Source of the DNA: Collimonas fungivorans Ter331
Lineage (GTDB): Bacteria > Pseudomonadota > Gammaproteobacteria > Burkholderiales > Burkholderiaceae_D
Length of the DNA stretch: 64,000 nt
Assembly (NCBI RefSeq): GCF_000221045.1
Contig: NC_015856.1
Span: 1-64,000 of the forward strand
Direction of reading: 5' to 3'
Positions 36,894 through 45,081 of the stretch are shown one piece after another; positions within the stretch are counted from its first letter, which is position 1, and each line of letters begins with the position of its first letter. Below the pieces are notes generated by a model, which made no database searches, was not told where the DNA came from, and saw only the letters and a program-made list of their open reading frames with translations. A program made the translations under genes and the position numbers.

Positions 36894-37508
36894 TTATTTT
36901 TTTTCCAGGGGTAGAATTTCTGGGACTGGCATGCCGGTTTTCCAGTCCAGGAAAATGGCGATATAACGGGTTTTTTGTATGGTATCGGCGTTCAATGCGC
37001 GCGGCGGCAGCGTTCCCACATCAAATACGTGACTTTTTCCTCTGCTCTGTGCATCTTCTAGAAACGCGCCCCAGTAGTCAGTAATGCCTTTGGTGACATC
37101 TTTGAGGGTCGCTGCGTCACTCTTGCTGAAATCGACCTGATACACGACCAGATCGTTCCCGATTTTGTAGAGGCATGGAGTATCGATTCCATCGGCAAAA
37201 GTATCCGAGCCGCCAGGCTGCGTGGTCTTTAATTCGATCGGAACACGCGTCCCGCTGGCTAGTCCCGTATGCCAGGCTTTGTCATTATCTATCGCCACGG
37301 TAAAGATGGGTTCGCCTGGTACGTATGTCGGGATATTCAACACATATCGGCTTATTTCAGCCAATCCGCGCGGCTCGGTAATGGGAGCGACCCGATATGT
37401 TCCTGCCATGTCTTTGCATTCTTTCGGTATGGCGGAAAGCGCCGCTTGCGAAAACGTCATGATGCTCAATGCAAGCAAACTCTTGGAAATCTGACGGCGA
37501 TAGTTCAT
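36894..37508 (-). CDS. Exported protein of unknown function between vgrG and the lipase
   Basis: This 204-residue protein has a classical signal peptide (residues 1-26, cleaved after ALSA). The mature part contains two cysteines (ECKDMAG, TPCLYKI) and a mixed alpha/beta pattern with no recognised motif. It is encoded between vgrG and the phospholipase D on the same strand, with gaps of 70 and 95 bases. It could be a second periplasmic immunity protein or an accessory. The position is the only evidence. Confidence 0.7.
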   Translation of the reverse strand: MNYRRQISKSLLALSIMTFSQAALSAIPKECKDMAGTYRVAPITEPRGLAEISRYVLNIPTYVPGEPIFTVAIDNDKAWHTGLASGTRVPIELKTTQPGGSDTFADGIDTPCLYKIGNDLVVYQVDFSKSDAATLKDVTKGITDYWGAFLEDAQSRGKSHVFDVGTLPPRALNADTIQKTRYIAIFLDWKTGMPVPEILPLEKK

Positions 37509-37577
37509 TGTTGTTCCAAGCTTTGTAATGGATAAAATAATTTCCTGGAGACCTACTCAGGGCCAGGGATTGTTTTT

Positions 37578-40295
37578 CTACACTTGCGATGTCAGTCCGT
37601 CCGATGCGTCGCCCAAATCGCGGAATCCAAGATTGGAGATACGCTGCGGTTCTTCTTTGTTTTCCGGATTCACTGGCAAGGCAAGACTGCTGCCTTCGCT
37701 CAATTTCACTTCATATTTACTGGTCGGAATGTGATCTTTCACCACGATACGTCCCCATTCGTCGGTGACGCCGTGTTCTACCAGAGCGCCATCGCGATAC
37801 AGTTCATAAGGTTCAGGGATACTGTGACTCTGCCCCGCCAAGGTGTGCAGGTTAAAAACCATTTGTTCTGGCATTTTCACCGGAACCGGCAATTTTGGCG
37901 TCGACAGATTGGCTGGTCCCGGCAGACTATGTGTAGCGGCATGCGCCACATAGATGCCGTTTGTCCCATGCTCGATTCCCGCCGCGTTGTACTTGACGTA
38001 GCTGCCGCCGCCGTTAATCATCACCTCTTCCTTGGCGACGATGGTAATGCGATTGGCGGTGTGCGTGATATTGAGCTTGGCAAGAATATTGATGCCGTTG
38101 GTCAGCGCCTGCACGTCAATGTCGCCTCCGGCCGCAATCATCTTCATGCCGGCTTTGTACACGAACAGCCTGAAGGTCTGACGGATGCTGGCAAACAGGC
38201 TGTCGCCGCTGGCGATGGATAAACTCTTGCCGGTAGTGATCGCGGTGTTCTGGCCGCTGGCGATGTGGGTGCTGCCGCTTGTCGTCGATTCGATGCCGGC
38301 AGGACTGGCCAGCACCAGGTGCGGTGACGACAGCTCTGGGAAATTGCCATCGCCACCAGCGCCACTACCCTTGATCGCATCATTCTGCGCCTTCAGGATT
38401 TTGGCGATATCAACTTGCTGCCCTTGCTTTTCCTGCGCCCCCGCCTGCCGCGCCATATCGGCCAGCGTCTCGTGCTGATCGCGCGCAGAAGTGAGGCGCT
38501 GCACCGTCTCACCCATGTCCTTGATATGCGAAGCGGCATTGCCGCGCGCTTCGGTAGTGATCAGCATTCCCTTGGCCGAGCGCACCACGCCGTGACCATC
38601 GGTGCGCAATTCCCAGCCTTCGCCGCGCGCATCTTTGCGCCCCGCATTGTCTTCGATGCGAGTGATATGCCCCAGGCTTAGCTGGCTGTGCTGATGATCG
38701 CTCTTGAGCTGCGCCTGGATTTTTCCGTTGGAGTCGTCGAGGATCAGATGATTGCTGCGGCCGCCTGGCTGATTGCCGCCATTGGGCGTCAGCTCGCGGC
38801 TCCTGAAGCCCATCAGCGGCTGCTGGGTCGCCAGTTTCCACGGCGGCATGTTGCGCTGGTTGTAGACGCTGCCGGTGACGATAGGCCGGTCCGGATTGCC
38901 GTCCAGCCATTGCACGACGCATTCCGATCCGACGCGCGGAATCGATTTGGCGCCCAGCTCGCCGCCGGCCCATGAGCTGGCGACGCGCACCCAGGCCGAA
39001 CTCTTCTCATCGTTATTGCCGATGCGGTCCCAATGGAACTGCACGCGGATGCGGCCGTATTCGTCGGTATGGATGCTGCCCTGTCCTGAAGGGCCGACCA
39101 CCGTGACAGTCTGCGGCGACAGGATCTTGGTGGCGACGCTGTTGAAACCGCGACCCGGCCGCCATGGGATGCTCTTGCGGATGCAGGTCAGGCGGTTGCT
39201 GTAGTCGGCTTTCTGGTCGGCCTGCTGCAGGTAATTGTTGCTCGCAACGTGGTGCACGGAAAGAATCAGGAATTCATTCTTGCCCGCTTCCTCATGGCTG
39301 CCGAACGGGTTGAAGGCAAAGTGCCCTGTCAATTGATACCAGCGCCCGGGCAGGACCGAACGGTTATTGCCTGCTGCTTCAAAGTGTTTGCCCGCCGCTT
39401 CGATTTCTTCCATACGCAAGCGCGACAGTTTGTCGGCATCCTGCGCGTTCTTGACGCCGTAAGCGCCGACATATTCATAAGATTCGATATCGAGAACATT
39501 GCCCTGCTTGTTCAGCGTCGGCACGCCGGCATTGATCGGCACCGGGCTCTTGAAATTGAATCCCGACAGCGATACCGAGCCGGGCACGATCTGCCGCACC
39601 GGCGAAAACTCGCCTATGCCGTCTTCCTCGATGGCGCCGCCGTGGCGCTGGAAGCGGATTTCGGGGCCGCCGTCGATCGCCGCTGCCTGAGTGGAATCGT
39701 CCGTGATGACCAGCTTGTGGCCTTGCGCGCTATGCTCGTAGTAATACAGCAGGCCGGCAGCTTCCAGGCGGCGGTGCACGTAGTTGCTGTCGGATTCGTT
39801 GAACTGGAAGGCATCGGTCATTGCGGGATCTTCGCCGCTGACGCGGAAATCCCAGTCAGGCAGCGTGCCGTAGTCGCTGAAGATGCTGTCGAGCTGCTCG
39901 CGCAGGGTCTTGCCGTGGAAAATGAAGTTGTCCTTGCGCAGGTGCAGGTACTGCAGCCACGGTCCGAGCCTGGCCTGGTAGAAGCTGATGCTGCCGTCGG
40001 TGCGGATCAGGCGGAATTCAAAACAGTAGCCGCTGAAGTAGCGCAGGCTGCCGTCGGCGCGCACCAGTTCTACGGTGAACAGCTTGCCTTGCAAATCCTT
40101 GAGCGCGAGGCCGGCGTCGTCTGACAGCAGCTCAACGGTGAAGGCAAAATCGCGCGACAGGCTTTCGACGGCGTCGAGCTTGTTGACCAGCAGCTGCGCT
40201 TGCGGGCCGTCGTCGTGCGGGAAGGAGAGGCGCAATATACGATCATGCTGCCGGCCTTGTATCAAGGCGGACAGGGATTGAAGCAGGCTGCTCAT
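37578..40295 (-). CDS. vgrG: Type VI secretion spike protein VgrG with transthyretin-like tail
   Basis: This 905-residue protein forms the trimeric tip of the T6SS needle. The N-terminal gp27-like part (residues 1-390) leads to the gp5/OB segment HTDEYGRIRVQFHWDR. A DUF2345 beta-helix (about 500-790) follows with LVLASPAGIESTTSGSTHIA. The last 90 residues contain PEPYELYRDGALVEHGVTDE and GRIVVKDH, a transthyretin-like domain. In other VgrGs this tail docks lipase effectors such as Tle1. Here it probably loads the phospholipase D encoded downstream. No other T6SS structural genes are in the window. Confidence 0.93.
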   Translation of the reverse strand: MSSLLQSLSALIQGRQHDRILRLSFPHDDGPQAQLLVNKLDAVESLSRDFAFTVELLSDDAGLALKDLQGKLFTVELVRADGSLRYFSGYCFEFRLIRTDGSISFYQARLGPWLQYLHLRKDNFIFHGKTLREQLDSIFSDYGTLPDWDFRVSGEDPAMTDAFQFNESDSNYVHRRLEAAGLLYYYEHSAQGHKLVITDDSTQAAAIDGGPEIRFQRHGGAIEEDGIGEFSPVRQIVPGSVSLSGFNFKSPVPINAGVPTLNKQGNVLDIESYEYVGAYGVKNAQDADKLSRLRMEEIEAAGKHFEAAGNNRSVLPGRWYQLTGHFAFNPFGSHEEAGKNEFLILSVHHVASNNYLQQADQKADYSNRLTCIRKSIPWRPGRGFNSVATKILSPQTVTVVGPSGQGSIHTDEYGRIRVQFHWDRIGNNDEKSSAWVRVASSWAGGELGAKSIPRVGSECVVQWLDGNPDRPIVTGSVYNQRNMPPWKLATQQPLMGFRSRELTPNGGNQPGGRSNHLILDDSNGKIQAQLKSDHQHSQLSLGHITRIEDNAGRKDARGEGWELRTDGHGVVRSAKGMLITTEARGNAASHIKDMGETVQRLTSARDQHETLADMARQAGAQEKQGQQVDIAKILKAQNDAIKGSGAGGDGNFPELSSPHLVLASPAGIESTTSGSTHIASGQNTAITTGKSLSIASGDSLFASIRQTFRLFVYKAGMKMIAAGGDIDVQALTNGINILAKLNITHTANRITIVAKEEVMINGGGSYVKYNAAGIEHGTNGIYVAHAATHSLPGPANLSTPKLPVPVKMPEQMVFNLHTLAGQSHSIPEPYELYRDGALVEHGVTDEWGRIVVKDHIPTSKYEVKLSEGSSLALPVNPENKEEPQRISNLGFRDLGDASDGLTSQV

Positions 40296-40530
40296 GAGGG
40301 GTTCCCCGAAATGGAACTGCTACCGACAAAATATTATTTTAACAACATATTGTGCGGATATGCCAATTGATAAATATTCCACAATCATACCTGCTGCCAT
40401 CCTTAATTGCTAAGGAGAAATGTCTGCGGGCGGGGGATTTTGCAAGAATTCACACTCTTGTTGTATATGAAGCGCAGCCGGGGCCGGTTTGAAAAGACGC
40501 CTCTGGAGGAAATAGAAACGCCGAACAGCA

Positions 40531-40671
40531 CTATGTCGGTAGTCGACAGCGCCCTTCCAGCGTGCGCTGCAGCGCCAGCGCGAAGCCGGCCAGCGGTGCG
40601 ACGCCCGGCCTCAGTGCAGGACCGGCGGCGCTCGCCGGTTTGGGAGGTAAGACATTGGTTTGCGTAGTCAT
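40531..40671 (-). CDS. 46-residue ORF downstream of the desaturase
   Basis: This short frame reads MTTQTNVLPPKPASAAGPAL and ends TLEGRCRLPT. It starts 16 bases after the desaturase stop. The Ala/Pro-rich composition and lack of family signature make it uncertain; it could be the cut-off start of a longer gene. Between it and the vgrG start (40296-40530) there is no gene on either strand that I can support. Confidence 0.35.
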   Translation of the reverse strand: MTTQTNVLPPKPASAAGPALRPGVAPLAGFALALQRTLEGRCRLPT

Positions 40672-40686
40672 GGCGTTTCCCCGACG

Positions 40687-41635
40687 TTAATCGTTATTGA
40701 AAAGTTTCTGGTCCAGCGGATCGGCGCTCTGGCGTTGGCGGATATCCCAGGCCAGGCCGAGCAGTCCTAACAGCCGGATCACCCAGGCGGTGGTGTCGAT
40801 CTGCCAGAAATGGAAATCGTTGTGCGCCAGCGCCGGGTTGGCGTGATGGTTGTTGTGCCAGCCGCCGCCGGCCGACACCAGCGCCAGCCAGCCGATGTTG
40901 CCGCTGGTGTCGCGCGTCTGGTTGGGCCGCTTGCCGAAGGTATGGCCGATCGAATTGACCGCCCAGGTCACTTGGTCGAGCAGGAATATCCGGGCCAGCC
41001 CCCCCCCACAGCAGGCCGCCGATCGTGCCTTCGATACCGCTCAGGGCGGCGCCGATTGCGGTCGGCAGCGCCAGGCCGAGCAAGACCCAGATCAGGTAGT
41101 GCTGGTTGACGAACAGCACCAGCTTGCTGCCGAACAGGTCCGGTACGTAGGTACTCCAGTTGCTGCGCTTGACGGTAAACAGCCAGCCGACGTGGCCGTG
41201 CCACAAAGCCTTGATGCGGCCGCGCAGGCCAGGCGACAGCACCCGCGGCGAATGCGGATCGCCGTCCTGGTCGGTGAAGACGTGGTGCATGCGGTGCGTC
41301 GCCGCCCAGAACAGGATGGGCCCTTGCGCCGCCATGCAGCCGAGGATGCCGATAACGGCGGTCACGACCGGTCCGGCCTTGAACGCGCGGTGCGAAAAGA
41401 AGCGGTGCAAACCGCCCTCGACGCCGAACGACGTCAGGAAATACATGGCGCCGAGCAGGATCATGTCTTGCTGCTTGAAGCCGAACTGGATCGAATACCA
41501 CAGCGCGGCGACGAAACCGACGGCGGGCGTCAGCACGGTCAGGTAAGCCAGCCTGCGCGCCTTGCTATCGCCGTCCCTGAGCGCTTGCACTTTCTCGCCA
41601 GGCGCTGCGGCAGCGGGATTTTTGGTATCGGTCAC
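40687..41635 (-). pseudogene. Acyl-CoA/fatty-acid desaturase split by a C9 homopolymer frameshift
   Basis: The N-terminal part (frame from 41635) is a membrane di-iron desaturase: HRFFSH, HRMHH histidine boxes and several hydrophobic helices. Translation leaves the family sequence at GGLLWGG. Skipping one base there restores LARIFLLDQVTWAVNSIGHT, then GGGWHNNHH and the end at 40687. The break lies in a run of nine C (40999-41007), read as nine G on the coding strand; eight would keep the frame. This could be a sequencing error, a true mutation or reversible slippage. If repaired, the protein has about 315 residues and all three His boxes, and would introduce a double bond in acyl chains. Confidence 0.85.
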
Positions 41636-41638
41636 TGC

Positions 41639-41869
41639 TTACCCCTGTTGGAAAAGTGTGGTGCTGTCGGTTTCCGTTGCCGTTGCGGAGGGCGTTGGAC
41701 GGGCCTTGGCGTACGCCAGCGAGCCGGCGTTGAAGGCATCGCGACAGGCGCTGCGGCGCAGGATGGCGTCCATGTCGATATCCTGCGCGGCCGCGGCGAT
41801 CGAAGATTCCGGACCGCTTTGGCCATGGGCAAACGCTAGCGCTTCGCTGATGCTCAAGCTGGATGTCAT
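41639..41869 (-). CDS. 76-residue protein co-transcribed with the desaturase
   Basis: This 76-residue protein (MTSSLSISEALAFAHGQSGP and so on) ends three bases before the desaturase start, so the two form one operon. It has a single Cys and acidic/Ala-rich composition and no recognised domain. A longer frame starting at 41980 exists, but the internal ATG fits better with an upstream AGTATCG and no good alternative. Possible small regulator or chaperone of the desaturase; unproven. Confidence 0.5.
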   Translation of the reverse strand: MTSSLSISEALAFAHGQSGPESSIAAAAQDIDMDAILRRSACRDAFNAGSLAYAKARPTPSATATETDSTTLFQQG

Positions 41870-42219
41870 TCGATACTCCGTATTTAATTGCCAGGCAAAG
41901 GCCGTGCGACCGAGACCGGATGTGGTCTCGATCACGCCACGCCGTGCTGCGGCACAGCGGGGGAACCCGCTGATGCGCACGATCGGCTCAATCTACGAAA
42001 CGACTATATGGATTAGCTTGTTCCGTGTCTGTTGCGGCAGCGGCCAATTTGATTGCTGCGCGAGACAATTTGCGGTTGCGCGCGGTTCCAGGCATTGGAA
42101 TGCGCATATCGATCTGCGGATTATTCATATGGCAAGGAGCGGAAAACGCGGCCCTTGCCATATTCATATCGGCGGCGATCTCGTTGCGAGATTGCCGAGG
42201 ACAACTATGTAGGCCTGGC
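41870..42219. other. Intergenic gap between ABC ATPase and desaturase operon
   Basis: The 350-bp stretch contains GAGACC..GGTCTC around 41913-41930, a small hairpin, and should carry the minus-strand promoter of the desaturase operon. No gene is seen. Confidence 0.4.
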
Positions 42220-42852
42220 TCAATCCCCCAGCTCTATCAACGCTGCCAGCGGCACGCCTTCCGGCGCTTCATACAACGCAATCACCCAGGCTTGCGCCGG
42301 ATTGGCCGCGGCCTGGTTGAGTCTCTTGACGACGAAGTTGATGGACGCCTTGTCCAGTCCGGCAAACGGATCGTCCAGCAAATTGAGCCGGGCGCCGGCG
42401 GCAAACGCTGCAGCCAGCCAGACTTTCCGTTTGCTGCCGGTAGACAGCATGAACAGCTTCTTGTCCAGATGCGGCGTTAGCGACAAGCCTTTAGCCAAAC
42501 CGGGCAGCAGCGTATCGTCAAAGCCGGGATACGCCGCGTGCAGCGATACGAAATAGTCACGCGCCGTCATCTGGTCGAAGGCTTCCGAACGCGGATCCAC
42601 CCAGAATACCTGCCGCCGATAGAGATCCGGCTGTGCTTCCAGGGATATGTCGTTGAGGTGCAATTGGCCGCCCTGGGCCGCCAGGTCGCCCGCCAGCAAG
42701 CGCAGCAGGCTGCTCTTGCCCCGGCCGTCGCCGCCGCGCACCAGCGTCACGCCGGCGGGGATTTCCGCCGACCAGTTGCTGAACAATTCCCGTTCTGGGT
42801 AATGAAAAGTCAGGCCGGCGGCCTCGAGGATAGCTGTGGGGTGCTGTTTCAT
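42220..42852 (-). CDS. ABC transporter ATP-binding protein
   Basis: This 210-residue ATPase has a slightly unusual Walker A GGDGRGKSS (the family usually has GxxGxGKST), an LSTGSKRK signature and Walker B LNLLDDPFAGLD. It carries the full nucleotide-binding fold but has no membrane partner nearby, so it is an orphan ATPase, in style similar to CcmA-like heme exporters. It is not adjoined by other transport genes. The single T missing from Walker A does not by itself imply inactivity. Confidence 0.85.
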   Translation of the reverse strand: MKQHPTAILEAAGLTFHYPERELFSNWSAEIPAGVTLVRGGDGRGKSSLLRLLAGDLAAQGGQLHLNDISLEAQPDLYRRQVFWVDPRSEAFDQMTARDYFVSLHAAYPGFDDTLLPGLAKGLSLTPHLDKKLFMLSTGSKRKVWLAAAFAAGARLNLLDDPFAGLDKASINFVVKRLNQAAANPAQAWVIALYEAPEGVPLAALIELGD

Positions 42853-43094
42853 GGTCTTGGTTTTCAGGTTTCCGTGCAGTTCCGCTTGCCTGGGATTGTA
42901 GAGGAAAGCATATGTGTATAAATAATTTGCTCATTTATGGCCCTTTCTTTTGTCTCGCGGGGCAACCCAAATGAGAATCAGAGAAAGAGTCTCGTCGCCG
43001 TGATGCGCGGTTTAGTACGAGATCCATCCGTAAGAACCGGTATCACCTACCGTTCCCGCAGGAACAAGCAAGGCCTCACAAAGGAATCTCGGCA

Positions 43095-43364
43095 ATGAAT
43101 ATGCATACCAGGTACACATGTAGCGGTTTGTTGGGTTTGTCGCTGGCTTTCGCAGCGGCATCTGCATCGGCTGTAGATCAGCCGGCCAATGCCCCCAAGG
43201 CAGGTTCGGTGGCCCAGAACCAGGCCAAGCGTGCCGGCGACGGCGTCGAACTGGTGGAAACGGCGCCTTCGCCGCTGGTCGCGGTGAAAGGAGCGGACGG
43301 CCGTGTCGTGGTGCAGCACTCTAACGACACGGTAGCGTCGCAAAAGAAAAACGAGGTGCGCTGA
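43095..43364 (+). CDS. Small exported protein heading the protease/autotransporter operon
   Basis: This 89-residue protein has a signal peptide (residues 1-26; LLGLSLAFAAASASA) and a short mature part rich in Ala, Lys and Val. No family is recognised. The ATG has AAAGGA about 10 bases upstream, and the stop overlaps the next start by one base (TGATG). It is the first gene of a three-gene plus-strand operon with a metalloprotease and a trimeric autotransporter, and may assist one of them. Confidence 0.7.
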   Translation: MNMHTRYTCSGLLGLSLAFAAASASAVDQPANAPKAGSVAQNQAKRAGDGVELVETAPSPLVAVKGADGRVVVQHSNDTVASQKKNEVR

Positions 43365-45043
43365 TGAAAACCCTCGCTTGCTGTGCCGGACTTGTCGTCC
43401 TTCTTGCTGGTATGCCGGCGGCCCATGCCGCCGATTTTGTCCTGGTCAACCAGGATCCTCCCGGGGCTGGACTGAATGACCTGACCGCGGCGGCGCCGGT
43501 GGGCGGCAATCCTGGCAAGACCCTGGGCGAACAACGCCGGCTGGTCTATCAGTTTGCCCTCGAGATGTACGGCGCGCTGCTCAACAGCGCAGTGCCGGTG
43601 CGGGTGCAGGCCTCGTTCGCGTCGCTGGGCCAGAATTCCGCCGGCAACAATATCCTGGGCCAGGCCGGCCCGATCAACAGTTACCGCGATTTCGCCAATG
43701 CGCCGCTGGCCAATACCTGGTACAACGCCGCGCTCGCCAATGCCTTGCGCGGCGCCCAGAACAACCCGGGCAAAGACGATATCCAGTCGCAGTTCACCAC
43801 CGACATCGACGTCGGCGCCGCCGGCCAAGGCTGGTATTACGGGCTGGATGGCCGTACGCCCAAGGGCCAGACCAATTTCCTGGATGTGGTGACCCATGAA
43901 ATCGGCCACGGCCTGGGTTTTACCGGCGATAACGCAACCGCGCGCGCCGCGGCTGATCCGAGCCGCATCTACAACCGCTACATGCGCAGCGCCGGCGGAC
44001 TCGACTGGAATGCGATGAGCGACGCTCAGCGCGCTGCCGCCCGCATCAGCGACAAGCTGGTGTGGACTGGGCCGCAGGTAACGATCGAAGTGCCGATGAA
44101 GCTGCAGCCGGAGATTGCCTTGCAGATTTCGGCGCCGGCCGCCGCGGCAGGATATAACCCTTACGCCACCGCAGATTTCGGCGCCCCAGCCAGCAGCGCG
44201 GCGTTCAGCGGCAGCGTGGTGCTGGCGACTTATACCGATGCCGGCAATGTAGTGCATACCGACGGCTGCCTGCCGATCACCAACGGTGCGGCGCTCGCCG
44301 GCCGGATCGCCCTGATCGACCGCGGCGTCTGCAATTTCTCGCAGAAGACGCTGTACGCCCAGCAGGCTGGCGCGGTGGCGGTGATCATCGCCAGCAACAA
44401 GCCTGACGCGCTGGCGCCGATGGCGGCAGGAGACGCCAACGTGGCGGCGCTGATCACCATCCCGACCGTGCTGGTGACGCAGGCGCTGGGCAACCAGCTC
44501 AAGGCCAACCTGCAAGGGCTGGCTGCGGCCGGCATCGGTCCCTATGCAGACCGCCACCTGGCTGCGGTGCTGGTGGACGGCGTCGACGGCGCCGGCCATG
44601 CGGTGCAGCGCGTCAAGCTCTACGCCCCCCCTGGGTTCCTGCCGGGATCGACGATCTCGCATTTCGACCAGCTGACCGTGCCGACCGCGCTGATGGCGCC
44701 CAGCGCCAGCGCTACCGTGATCGCCCAGGCCGACCTCGACCTGACGCCGGCGCTGTTCATGGATATCGGCTGGACCGTCAACCGCGGCCCGCTGAGCCTG
44801 CTCGATTGCGCCACCAGCGTGCCGATTTCTTCCCCGGGCGGCCTGATCCCAGGCGCCAACGCTCTCACCAACCTGAAGCTGTGCGCCAAGACTTCGGCCA
44901 CCGTCGGCGACTATCGCGACTGCACCGGCCGTTATGTGCAATCGCGGCTGGAAGCCAGGCTGTTCAAACCGGCGCAGGCGCAGAGCCTGAAGATGTGCCT
45001 GGTCGGCAGCAAGGCGGATGCGCAATACGCGGCCTGGCATTGA
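43364..45043 (+). CDS. Secreted zinc metalloprotease with PA domain
   Basis: This 559-residue protein has a signal peptide (residues 1-22, ending AHAA) and the zinc-site motif HEIGHGLGF (HExxHxxG) near residue 178. A protease-associated (PA) domain follows at about 300-400, with RIALIDRGVCNFSQKTLYAQ. The last 90 residues hold cysteine-bearing segments without an obvious anchor, so the protein is probably released. It overlaps the small exported protein and precedes the trimeric autotransporter by 38 bases, suggesting a joint surface function. Substrates unknown. Confidence 0.85.
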   Translation: MKTLACCAGLVVLLAGMPAAHAADFVLVNQDPPGAGLNDLTAAAPVGGNPGKTLGEQRRLVYQFALEMYGALLNSAVPVRVQASFASLGQNSAGNNILGQAGPINSYRDFANAPLANTWYNAALANALRGAQNNPGKDDIQSQFTTDIDVGAAGQGWYYGLDGRTPKGQTNFLDVVTHEIGHGLGFTGDNATARAAADPSRIYNRYMRSAGGLDWNAMSDAQRAAARISDKLVWTGPQVTIEVPMKLQPEIALQISAPAAAAGYNPYATADFGAPASSAAFSGSVVLATYTDAGNVVHTDGCLPITNGAALAGRIALIDRGVCNFSQKTLYAQQAGAVAVIIASNKPDALAPMAAGDANVAALITIPTVLVTQALGNQLKANLQGLAAAGIGPYADRHLAAVLVDGVDGAGHAVQRVKLYAPPGFLPGSTISHFDQLTVPTALMAPSASATVIAQADLDLTPALFMDIGWTVNRGPLSLLDCATSVPISSPGGLIPGANALTNLKLCAKTSATVGDYRDCTGRYVQSRLEARLFKPAQAQSLKMCLVGSKADAQYAAWH

Positions 45044-45081
45044 GCTGTTCCTGTCTTTCACTTTAGCTTGGGGAATTTCTG

